Shown here: in pieces, positions 8,487-15,337 of the stretch
Position numbering within the stretch: position 1 is the stretch's first letter
Layout of the letters: every line of letters begins with the position of its first letter
NCBI RefSeq assembly: GCF_020873875.1
Contig: NZ_JAHWGU010000033.1
Span: 1 to 64,000 of the forward strand
Source of the DNA: Actinoplanes sp. DH11
GTDB taxonomy: Bacteria > Actinomycetota > Actinomycetes > Mycobacteriales > Micromonosporaceae
Reading direction: 5' to 3'
DNA: 64,000 nt
Notes under the pieces: model-generated
The model's input: the letters and a program-made list of their open reading frames with translations, nothing else
Told to the model about the DNA's origin: nothing
Database searches by the model: none
Position numbers and translations under genes: made by a program

Positions 8487-9456
8487 CGGCCTGAGTGCGG
8501 GCGCGGCCGCCCGGCGTCTCGGCGTCGCGGTCACCACCCTGCGCACCTGGCATCAGCGGTACGGGCTCGGGCCGAGCCGGCACGAGCCCGGGCACCACCG
8601 GCGCTACACCGCCGAGGACATGGGCCGCCTCCAGGTCATGCAGCGCCTCACCGCACAGGGCGTGGCGCCGGCCGAGGCCGCCGCCTGGGCGCAGCGCTCG
8701 CCGGATCATCCCGGTGCTGCGGCTTCTTCCGGCCCGGCTCCTTCTTCCGGCGCCGGTCCTTTCGCCGGCCCCGGTCCTTCGTCGCGCCCCGGTCCCGTCG
8801 CCTCCGGGCCGGCCGGAGGCGAACCGACCATCGCGCTCGGTCCGCGCGCCGACCCCGCCGCGCGCGGACTGGCCCGGGCCGCCATGCGACTGGACCAGCC
8901 GGCGATGCGCCACATCATCGCGACGGCCGTCACCGGCGACGGCGTGATCCGTGCCTGGCAGCAGGTGGTCATGCCGGTGCTGATCGGCGTCGGCGAGCGG
9001 TACGAGGCCACGAAACGGTTCATCGAGGTCGAGCACCTGCTGTCCCGGACCGTCACCGAGGTGCTCGCCGCCGTCCCCCGCCCGCACCACGACCACGAAC
9101 CCCGGATCCTGCTCGCCGCCGCCGACGAGGAACAGCACACGCTCCCCCTGGAGGCCCTCGCCGCCGCCCTGGCCGAGGCGGGGACACCCACCCGGATGCT
9201 CGGCGCGCGGGTGCCGCAGCAGGCCCTCCTGGACGCCGTGAACCGCACCGAGCCGGCCGCGGTGGTGCTCTGGTCCCAGCTGCCCTCCCGCAGCGCTGTG
9301 GATCAACTGGAGCGACTCATGGACGCACCCTGCCCGCCCCGCCTCCTCGCCGCGGCCGGTCCCGGCTGGCCCATCGAAGGTCTACCCCCCACCGTGACCA
9401 CCCTGAGCGACCTGGCCGGCGCAGTCCGTGCCACAACCGCGGCCGTCGTCGGCTGA
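8476..9456 (+). CDS. MerR-family regulator with B12-binding-like domain (LitR/CarH type)
   Basis: A 326-residue protein: MerR helix-turn-helix (residues 5-72), a Pro/Gly/Ser-rich linker (76-116), a four-helix B12-binding-like domain (125-200) and a Rossmann-like cobalamin domain (208-320). In CarH/LitR photoreceptors the cap motif is W-x9-EH and the lower ligand lies in E/DxHxxG. Here they read Y176-x9-E186-H187 and E219-Q-H221-T-L-P. The ligand His is kept, but the cap Trp and the Gly are changed. The GTG at 8476 has GGAG seven bases upstream and overlaps idi by 11 bp. It probably controls the carotenoid genes and photolyase; light sensing is inferred. Confidence 0.8.
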   Translation: MADDGLSAGAAARRLGVAVTTLRTWHQRYGLGPSRHEPGHHRRYTAEDMGRLQVMQRLTAQGVAPAEAAAWAQRSPDHPGAAASSGPAPSSGAGPFAGPGPSSRPGPVASGPAGGEPTIALGPRADPAARGLARAAMRLDQPAMRHIIATAVTGDGVIRAWQQVVMPVLIGVGERYEATKRFIEVEHLLSRTVTEVLAAVPRPHHDHEPRILLAAADEEQHTLPLEALAAALAEAGTPTRMLGARVPQQALLDAVNRTEPAAVVLWSQLPSRSAVDQLERLMDAPCPPRLLAAAGPGWPIEGLPPTVTTLSDLAGAVRATTAAVVG

Positions 9457-9508
9457 CCCTCACGTTTTTGCTGGTCAGCGAGGCGCGAAAGAAAAGGGGG
9501 GTGCCGAT

Positions 9509-9538
9509 TTGGAGACCGCTCGGTGGATCACATATGCT
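9509..9538 (+). promoter_or_regulatory. Candidate promoter of the tRNA cluster
   Basis: TTGGAG (9509-9514) and TATGCT (9533-9538) are separated by 18 bp, about 90 bp upstream of tRNA-Glu. This is the best sigma-70-like pair in the gap after the regulator gene. A TAATGA at 9612-9617 is closer to the tRNA but lacks a -35. Confidence 0.45.
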
Positions 9539-9627
9539 TTGCAGGCCTCAACGGGGCGCGGTTGGGGCGAAGGCCACCAAGCGTTGCGGATCTCGCTTCC
9601 AGCGGGGTGTGTAATGATGGCGGAGTT

Positions 9628-9700
9628 GCCCTCATCGTCTAGTGGCCTAGGACGCCGCCCTTTCAAGGCGGTAGCACGGGTTCGAATCCCGTTGGGGGTA
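9628..9700 (+). tRNA. tRNA-Glu (TTC)
   Basis: A 73-nt cloverleaf. The acceptor stem GCCCTCA pairs with TGGGGGT (two G-U pairs), the anticodon loop contains CTTTCAA with anticodon TTC, and the T-arm contains GGTTCGAATCC. The 3' CCA is not encoded. First of three adjacent tRNA genes. Confidence 0.95.
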
Positions 9701-9754
9701 CTGGTAAGTTAGCAGCGCGAGTTGCTGACAGACCGGAGCAAGTCGTAAGAGCAA

Positions 9755-9828
9755 GGTCCTGTGGAGCAGTTGGAGTGCTCGCCGCCCTGTCAAGGCGGAG
9801 GTCGCGGGTTCAAGTCCCGTCAGGACCG
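9755..9828 (+). tRNA. tRNA-Asp (GTC)
   Basis: A 74-nt cloverleaf. The acceptor stem GGTCCTG pairs with CAGGACC, the anticodon stem-loop GCCCTGTCAAGGC carries GTC, and the T-arm has GGTTCAAGTCC. It lies 54 bp after tRNA-Glu. Confidence 0.95.
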
Positions 9829-9841
9829 CAACACACAGCAC

Positions 9842-9918
9842 GGCCAGGTAGCTCAGTTGGTACGAGCGTCCGACTGAAAATCGGAAGGTCGGCGGTTCGA
9901 CCCCGCCCCTGGCCACCA
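9842..9918 (+). tRNA. tRNA-Phe (GAA), CCA encoded
   Basis: A 77-nt gene including an encoded ACCA 3' end. The acceptor stem GGCCAGG pairs with CCTGGCC, the anticodon loop CTGAAAA carries GAA, and the T-arm has GGTTCGACCCC. It follows tRNA-Asp by 13 bp. The Glu-Asp-Phe order is a usual actinobacterial cluster. Confidence 0.95.
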
Positions 9919-10012
9919 GGCTCTTCGCCGGGCACTGAGCATCGTCCACCAGCGTTTCAGCGCGGTGGACGTTTTGCTTTCCCGGCCTTCTTCCGCATTC
10001 ACGCTGATCGGC

Positions 10013-10270
10013 ATGGATGCTGCCGGCGATCCTCCGGAAGAGGCGTACGGACGAGTCACCGATCCGGAACGTTTCCGCGTGCTCCACGACACAGCGCATC
10101 GCGTTCTCGACGAACTGGTCGAACGGTACGAGGTCACCGAGACGAGCTGGGGCAGGAACGGGAGGTCGCACTGCCCGCCTGCGGATGCGATGCCTGCGCC
10201 GACGACCCGGCCGATCTGATCGAGGAACTCCGCGACCGGATCGACCAGCTCACCGATGCTCGAACCCGGA
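10013..10270 (+). pseudogene. Degraded DUF6226-family gene (internal deletion plus frameshift)
   Basis: From the ATG at 10013 one frame encodes an intact-looking N-terminus (EAYGRVTDPERFRVLHDTAHRV and on to RYEVTETSWG). It then loses sense near 10150. A different frame directly afterwards encodes LPACGCDACADDPADLIEEL, which matches the Cys-rich C-terminal hallmark (CGCDAC) of the same family as I remember it. About 50 central residues that the family normally has between these parts are missing. The simplest reading is a gene inactivated by a deletion that also shifted the frame. The family name is recalled, not searched. The palindromic repeat lies 80 bp downstream. Confidence 0.55.
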
Positions 10271-10347
10271 CTCGAACGACACGGTGGCGCCGCAGAACTC
10301 CGTCGTGACGACCAGCCGCGACCGGCTCCGTCGGGTCCGCGGGCTGT

Positions 10348-10424
10348 TGTTGATCTGCTGGCGCTGCGAAATCGCGGTTCCGACCCCTTGATCACAGCGA
10401 TTTCGTAACGCCAGCAGATCAACA
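10348..10424. repeat. 77-bp palindromic intergenic repeat, copy 1
   Basis: The ends TGTTGATCTGCTGGCG and CGCCAGCAGATCAACA are perfect inverted repeats. The arms extend to about 28 bp (ending CGAAATCGC / GCGATTTCG) around a 21-bp centre. An inverted copy of the whole element is at 58912-58988 with 70 of 77 positions identical. The flanking GGCGAGA (as TCTCGCC at 10425-10431) is also shared. It encodes nothing recognisable and is best described as a REP/MITE-like dispersed palindrome. Confidence 0.8.
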
Positions 10425-10473
10425 TCTCGCCACGGCGGGCGCGCGACGCGGCGGCCGGGGCTGGACGGGCTGT

Positions 10474-10514
10474 CCACCTGGTGGGCAAGACGTCGAAACG
10501 GTCCCGTTCTACGG
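10474..10514 (+). promoter_or_regulatory. Conserved element upstream of the first RTX gene
   Basis: This 41-bp block matches 32 of 41 positions, without gaps, in a block at 16831-16874 (minus strand) upstream of the paralogous RTX gene. The best-conserved core is ACGGTCCCGTTCTA, preceded by CGTCGA. It ends 137 bp before the ATG, against 129 bp in the paralog. It is a candidate promoter or operator shared by the two genes; no standard -35/-10 pair is obvious within it. Confidence 0.6.
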
Positions 10515-10650
10515 GATATCGATTGGCTTGTGGATCCGCGTCGGTTCGAATGAACAGCACCGAGAGCATGTGTGGCCGGCGCCCCCTTCGCTCTTGCGCG
10601 ATCACTCGATCAGCTGATCACTCGATCATCTGCCGTACACGGGGGTTCCC

Positions 10651-12006
10651 ATGTTCCTGTACCAACGCCGGATTTTGGCCGCCATCGGCGCCACCGCCGT
10701 CGCCGTCGCCTCGACCGCCCTGCTCGCGTCGCCCGCCCAGGCAGCCTCGACCGGCACGGCCCAGGTCTCCGGTTCGACGGTGCGGTTCGTGGCCGGCAAG
10801 AACCAGGCGAACTCGCTCGTGGTCTCGATATCGGGCCGGACCGTGACCCTTGACGACAAGGTTGCCCTCAAGGCCGGCAAGGGCTGCAAGAAGGTCGACA
10901 AGACCAAGGTCAAGTGCACTACCAAGAAGAAGACCAGCAAGATCGTTGCGGTGCTCGGCGCCAAGAACGACTCGTTCAAGAACAAGACCAAGGTGGCCTC
11001 CCTCGTCTTCGGTGACTCCGGCAACGACCGGCTGACCGGCGGCTCCGGTGCCGACGAGCTGCAGGGTGCCAGCGGCAACGACAAGCTCTGGGGTGCCGGC
11101 GGCAACGACAAGTTGTTCGCGGAGTCGGGCAACGACGGGCTCTACGGGGGCACCGGCAACGACTTCGCCGACGGGGGCTCCGGCAACGACAGCGTCTACG
11201 GCGACTCCGGCAACGACGAGCTCTGGGGTAACACCGGCAACGACAAGGTCATCGGTGGTACCGGCAACGACGAGCTCGCCGGCGAGGCCGGCAACGACAC
11301 CGTCTACGGCGAGCACGGCCACGACAAGCTCTGGGGCGACGCCGGCAACGACAGGCTCGGTGGCGGCGCCGGCAACGACACCCTGTGGGGTTACACCGGC
11401 AACGACACGCTTTACGGCGATGCCGGCAACGACACGGTGTACGGCTGGGACGGCACCGACGCCCTGTACGGCGGCGACGGCAACGACTGGGTCCAGTCCG
11501 GCAGTGGCGACGACCGGCTGTGGGGCAACAACGGCAACGACAAGATCTACGCCGAGGCCGGCGTGGACCGCGTCTGGGCCGGCGCCGGCGCCGACTTCGT
11601 CGCGGGCGGTGTCGGTGACGACTTCGTGTGGGGCGAGGCCGGCAACGACTACATGGGCGGCGAGCACGGCCACGACAGCATCAGTGGCGGCAACGATTCC
11701 GACCAGATCTACGGCCTTGCCGGCAACGACCGGCTCTGGGGCGACGCCGGTAATGACGCCCTGATCGGCGAGAACCTCGACGACAGCGACAACCCGATCG
11801 GCAACCCGAGCGCCACGGACAAGGTGGACGGTGGCACCAACGCCGACTTCTGCGCCGTACTCGCCGCCGGCACCGCCATCAACTGCGAGGCGGGCAGCTT
11901 CCCCGGTGCTTCGGGCAGCGGCCTCTCGGCCAAGTCCGCGAGCGGCTCCGGCTTCGACGCGCCGAAGGCCCGGGCGGAGGCCTCGGCCGCGAGCGATCGC
12001 CGGTAA
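10651..12006 (+). CDS. Secreted RTX-like calcium-binding repeat protein
   Basis: A 451-residue exported protein. Residues 1-31 form a signal peptide (MFLYQRR, hydrophobic core, ASPAQA cleavage). A short domain with SGRTVTLDDKVALKAGKGC follows. Residues about 115-385 are more than twenty near-perfect RTX nonapeptides of the form GxxGNDxLx (for example GGTGNDFADG, GDAGNDTLYG), which normally fold as a calcium-binding beta-roll. No enzyme domain is seen, so a wall or matrix structural role is an inference. An ACACGGGGGT leader just before the ATG is shared with its paralog at 15338-16702. A strong terminator follows. Confidence 0.85.
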   Translation: MFLYQRRILAAIGATAVAVASTALLASPAQAASTGTAQVSGSTVRFVAGKNQANSLVVSISGRTVTLDDKVALKAGKGCKKVDKTKVKCTTKKKTSKIVAVLGAKNDSFKNKTKVASLVFGDSGNDRLTGGSGADELQGASGNDKLWGAGGNDKLFAESGNDGLYGGTGNDFADGGSGNDSVYGDSGNDELWGNTGNDKVIGGTGNDELAGEAGNDTVYGEHGHDKLWGDAGNDRLGGGAGNDTLWGYTGNDTLYGDAGNDTVYGWDGTDALYGGDGNDWVQSGSGDDRLWGNNGNDKIYAEAGVDRVWAGAGADFVAGGVGDDFVWGEAGNDYMGGEHGHDSISGGNDSDQIYGLAGNDRLWGDAGNDALIGENLDDSDNPIGNPSATDKVDGGTNADFCAVLAAGTAINCEAGSFPGASGSGLSAKSASGSGFDAPKARAEASAASDRR

Positions 12007-12019
12007 CGGTCAGCACCAC

Positions 12020-12065
12020 CCGGACAGCCCGGCCGCCACCAAGGCGACCGGGCTGTCCGGTTTTT
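12020..12065 (+). terminator. Rho-independent terminator of the first RTX gene
   Basis: A perfect 13-bp stem, CCGGACAGCCCGG (12020-12032) with CCGGGCTGTCCGG (12048-12060), and a 15-nt loop, is followed immediately by TTTTT (12061-12065). It begins 14 bp after the stop codon. Nothing further is seen before the permease stop at 12214. Confidence 0.9.
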
Positions 12066-12213
12066 CGAGCCAGGGTGCCGAAGCTGTGCTTCAGCTATGT
12101 ATTCAGCGCAACCCCTCGATCAACTCGTCGATCGTCGCTATGGTTGCGGCAGGCCCGCGCCGTCTCCCCCGTGACAGCGCGGGCTCCTTTACGTCTCCAG
12201 CGGTGGGTCGGGG

Positions 12214-13533
12214 TCAGGCCCGGAGCATCGTCGCCGCCGGGCCGCGGATCGCGCGCCGGGTGGCGCCCAGCATCGCGGCGCCGGTGAGGGCCACTGCCAC
12301 CACCACGATCAGGGCGTACGCGGCCGGTGAGGCGTCCGGCCACCACCGCGCGACCCGGGCCGCACCGAAGGGCAGGACGGTGAACAGGGCGGCGGTCGAA
12401 CCACCGAGTACGCCCGCGACCGTGACCAGCAGCCCTTCGAGGGCAACCATCGTCAGGAGCTGTCCTCGGGTCGCGCCGGCGAGCCGCTGCTGGGCGAATT
12501 CCCGGCGCCGGCCCACCGTGGCCGCGATCAGGGTGTTGACCAGCATGATCGCCACGAACAGCGTGATCATGCCGACCACCACGTAGTTGAGGGTCTGTAC
12601 GTCCTGCGCGTAGTCCGGCTGCACCTGCCCGGCCGACGCCTCGTCCTCGACCGCCTGCATGTAGACGGTTCCGGTGGCGATCCCGGTGAACAACACCACT
12701 GGCATCACCGCGCCGGCCAGCCGCCGGTTGCGGGCCCGTGCGCCGAGGACCGCGAGTTCACCCGCGGCGCCACCGAGCATCCGGACCGGCGCCCCGAGCA
12801 ACGCCGTGACCAGTCGCAACAGCTCCGGGGCGAGCAGGGCGACACCGATGGACGCCCAGATGCCGGCCTGCCCGGCGGTCTGCATCGCGTCGATGCCCTT
12901 GCCGTCCATCACGGTCGCGGTCACCACCGCGCAGCTCGTCCCCGCCAGCAGGAACACGGCGGCGCCGACGCGGCGGAGGCGAGGCCTGGGCGATCCACCG
13001 CCGCGTTCCACAGTGGTACGGCGTGCCGCCGCGACCGCCGCCACCAGACTCCCGATCAGGGTGACCCCGAAACCGGCGCCGAACGCCATCGGCCCGAGAA
13101 CCACCGTCGCCGTCCGGTCGACCTGACCGGTGTCCTGGAGCAGGCCGAGCAGCAGCCGGCCGATGAGCAGCCCGGCCGGCACCGCGACCGCTGCGGCGAG
13201 CAGGGCCACCCCGGCTGCCTCGCCGAGGATCATCCGGCGCAGCTGCGGTCCGGTCGCGCCGACCCGGCGCAGCAGTTCGATCTGCTCGGCGCGTTGCCGC
13301 ACGGCCAGGCTCAGGGTGGAGGTCACCGCGAACGCGACGATGACCAGGCACCAGCCGCCGCCGACACTGGCTGTGACAGTCAGCGATTCAGCACCGGCGG
13401 GGTCGAGGTGGCCGGCGGTGTCGAGCAGCGAGCCGAACCCCATCAGCAGGGTGGCGCCGAAGAACGCGGAGAGGAAGGTGGCGACGAACCCGCCGGGGCG
13501 GTGCCGCAGGTTGCGCAGCGCGACGGCGATCAT
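12214..13533 (-). CDS. ABC transporter permease, FtsX-like
   Basis: A 439-residue membrane protein beginning MIAVALRNLRHRPGGF, the typical amphipathic start of MacB/LolC-type permeases. About eight hydrophobic segments form two compact FtsX domains (roughly residues 50-170 and 310-430), without the large extracellular MacB domain. Its ATG overlaps the stop codon of the upstream ATPase gene (ATGA), so the two proteins form one exporter. Substrate unknown. The adjacent GntR-TetR regulator suggests induction by a small molecule. Confidence 0.85.
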   Translation of the reverse strand: MIAVALRNLRHRPGGFVATFLSAFFGATLLMGFGSLLDTAGHLDPAGAESLTVTASVGGGWCLVIVAFAVTSTLSLAVRQRAEQIELLRRVGATGPQLRRMILGEAAGVALLAAAVAVPAGLLIGRLLLGLLQDTGQVDRTATVVLGPMAFGAGFGVTLIGSLVAAVAAARRTTVERGGGSPRPRLRRVGAAVFLLAGTSCAVVTATVMDGKGIDAMQTAGQAGIWASIGVALLAPELLRLVTALLGAPVRMLGGAAGELAVLGARARNRRLAGAVMPVVLFTGIATGTVYMQAVEDEASAGQVQPDYAQDVQTLNYVVVGMITLFVAIMLVNTLIAATVGRRREFAQQRLAGATRGQLLTMVALEGLLVTVAGVLGGSTAALFTVLPFGAARVARWWPDASPAAYALIVVVAVALTGAAMLGATRRAIRGPAATMLRA

Positions 13534-14282
13534 GCCGCGGCCTCGGTCCGGCGGGGAACAGCGGCGATGTCACCGAGGTGGGCCAGCCGTTCGGCGACGG
13601 CATCCGGGGTGGGTGCGCGCAGCGACCCCGCGATGCGGCCGTCGGCGAGGAAGAGGACCGAGTCGGCGTACGCGGCAGCGACCGGATCGTGGGTGACCAT
13701 CACAACCGTACGGCCGTGCTGGTGCACCACCGCGCGCAACAGACTGAGCACCTCGCGGGCACTGCGCAGGTCGAGTGCGCCGGTCGGCTCGTCAGCGAAG
13801 ATCACGGCCGGTTCGGTGACCAGGGCGCGGGCGACGGCGACACGCTGACGCTGGCCACCGGAGAGCCGGCCGGGCAGGTCGTCCAGCCGTTCGCCGAGAC
13901 CGAGCTGCTCCAGCACGGCCCGGCAGCGGCGCCGGTCGGCACGACGCCCGGCCAGGCGCAGCGGCAGGACCACGTTCTGCAGCACGGTCAGCGACGGCAG
14001 CAGGTTGTAGTCCTGGAAGACGAAACCGACCCGGCTCCGGCGGAACTTGGTGATCGCGGTGTCGGTGGTGGCGGTGAGCTCGGTCCCGCCGATGAAGACC
14101 CGGCCGCCGGTCGGCCGGTCCAGCCCCGCGGCACAGTGGAGCAGGGTGCTCTTGCCGGAGCCGGACGGTCCCATCACCGCCGTGAAGGTGCCGTCCGCGA
14201 ACGTGGCGCTGATGCTGTCGAGGGCGGTGACCGGACCCTCGTACGTCTTGTGGAGCGATTCCAGCCGCACTGCCTCAGCCAT
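13530..14282 (-). CDS. ABC transporter ATP-binding protein (MacB/LolD type)
   Basis: A 250-residue ATPase with Walker A GPSGSGKST near residue 40, Q-loop VFQDYNLLPSLTV, signature LSGGQRQRVAVARAL, Walker B VIFADEPTGALD and the switch His in MVTHDP. The ATG at 14282 was chosen because GAAGGGA lies just before it. It is the first gene of the two-gene exporter and diverges from the regulator gene at 14393. The operator copy at 14316-14325 lies just upstream of its start. Confidence 0.92.
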   Translation of the reverse strand: MAEAVRLESLHKTYEGPVTALDSISATFADGTFTAVMGPSGSGKSTLLHCAAGLDRPTGGRVFIGGTELTATTDTAITKFRRSRVGFVFQDYNLLPSLTVLQNVVLPLRLAGRRADRRRCRAVLEQLGLGERLDDLPGRLSGGQRQRVAVARALVTEPAVIFADEPTGALDLRSAREVLSLLRAVVHQHGRTVVMVTHDPVAAAYADSVLFLADGRIAGSLRAPTPDAVAERLAHLGDIAAVPRRTEAAA

Positions 14283-14315
14283 CGGATTGTCCCTTCTAGT
14301 TTTGTACACCGTATG

Positions 14316-14391
14316 AGTGCACTAGATGGGTCGTCAGTAGTGCTAACACCCGTACTTGACTAGTGCACTGGCATGCGGTGCACTAGTGCAC
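14316..14391. promoter_or_regulatory. Palindromic operator array between the exporter and its regulator
   Basis: The palindrome element AGTGCACTAG/CTAGTGCACT occurs three times in 76 bp: 14316-14325, 14360-14369, and as a 14-bp perfect palindrome GTGCACTAGTGCAC at 14378-14391, which ends one base before the regulator's ATG. A TTGACT (14356-14361) abuts the middle copy and could be a -35. The layout fits autorepression and control of the divergent ABC genes by the GntR-TetR protein; binding is inferred. Confidence 0.75.
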
Positions 14392-14392
14392 T

Positions 14393-15286
14393 ATGGAGAT
14401 TCCGGTGTACCGCACCATCGCCGCGGAGATCGCCGGTCGCATCGCGCGAGGTGAGCTGCCGCCCGGCGCCACAGTGCCGTCCACCAGGCAGATCGTGGCG
14501 GAGCACGGTGTCGCGATGGCCACCGCGTCGAAAGTGCTGGCGGCACTGCGCGAGCAGGGGCTGGTGGAGGCGCGGCCCGGTGTCGGCACCGTCGTGTCCG
14601 GCGTCGCCCGCCCGGTCGAGGCGCCGCTCGACCGCGACCGCGTGATCCGGGCCGCCGTCACCATCGCCGACGCCGAGGGCCTGCACGCGCTCTCCATGCG
14701 CCGCCTCGCCGGCGAACTGGGGATGCCGACCATGTCGCTGTACCGCTACGTCGCCGACAAGGAGGAACTGGTCCTGCTGATGATGGACCGGGTGATGGGC
14801 GCCAACCCGCCGCCGCAGGACCTCTCCCCCGAGCGCGACGGCTGGCGCGCCTGCGTGCGGGCGCTGGCGCGTCTCCAATGGTCGATGCACCGCCGGCACA
14901 CCTGGCTCGCCCAGGCGGTCTCGTTCACCCGGCCACTACTGGCCCCGCACGCGATGGCCCAGACCGAGTGGGTGATGCGGGCTCTCGACGGACACGGCCT
15001 GGACCCGGTCACCACGTTCCGGATCGCCGTGACGGTCGCCAACTACGTGCGCGGCACCGCCGTCAACCTGGAGCAGGAGGCACAGGCCGAGCAGGAGACC
15101 GGCATCACCGACCAGGAGTGGATGGCGGCCCAGCACGACCGGTTCGCCGCGGTGCTGGCCACCGGCCGCTTCCCCATGTTCACCGCCTTCCTCGCCGCCA
15201 ACGACAACGAGTTCGACCTGGACATCCTGATGGAGTTCGGCCTGGAACGCCTCCTCGACGGCCTGGAACCCCTGTTGACAGACTGA
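14393..15286 (+). CDS. Dual-domain GntR-TetR transcriptional regulator
   Basis: A 297-residue regulator with two DNA-binding modules. Residues 1-68 are a GntR winged helix (IPVYRTIAAEIAGRIARGELPPGATVPSTR). Residues about 80-135 are a TetR helix-turn-helix (IADAEGLHALSMRRLAGELG, then MSLYRYVADKEEL). The rest is a TetR C-terminal ligand-type domain. This fusion recurs in actinobacteria. The ATG lies directly after a perfect palindrome, implying that repressor binding blocks its own start. It is divergent from the FtsX-type ABC pair, which is the likely regulated target. Confidence 0.85.
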   Translation: MEIPVYRTIAAEIAGRIARGELPPGATVPSTRQIVAEHGVAMATASKVLAALREQGLVEARPGVGTVVSGVARPVEAPLDRDRVIRAAVTIADAEGLHALSMRRLAGELGMPTMSLYRYVADKEELVLLMMDRVMGANPPPQDLSPERDGWRACVRALARLQWSMHRRHTWLAQAVSFTRPLLAPHAMAQTEWVMRALDGHGLDPVTTFRIAVTVANYVRGTAVNLEQEAQAEQETGITDQEWMAAQHDRFAAVLATGRFPMFTAFLAANDNEFDLDILMEFGLERLLDGLEPLLTD

Positions 15287-15316
15287 AGCCCGGCCGTCGC
15301 GAGGACGGCCGGGCTT
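15286..15316. terminator. Bidirectional hairpin terminator
   Basis: AAGCCCGGCCGTC (15286-15298) pairs with GACGGCCGGGCTT (15304-15316) around a 5-nt loop, a perfect 13-bp stem. It lies between the converging regulator (stop at 15286) and second RTX gene (stop at 15338) and can serve both. Confidence 0.8.
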
Positions 15317-15337
15317 CGGTGCGGCGAAAAGCCGGAA

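Noticed and set aside
9520..9610. Possible fourth tRNA before tRNA-Glu
   Set aside because: No cloverleaf: no T-arm GGTTCGA and no matching acceptor stem. It is better explained as promoter sequence.
11048..11764. Ser/Thr/Ala/Pro-rich open frames inside the RTX genes (similar ones at 15736-16302)
   Set aside because: Alternate-frame readings of the RTX repeat DNA. They look repetitive because the nonapeptide-encoding DNA is repetitive, and there are no start signals.
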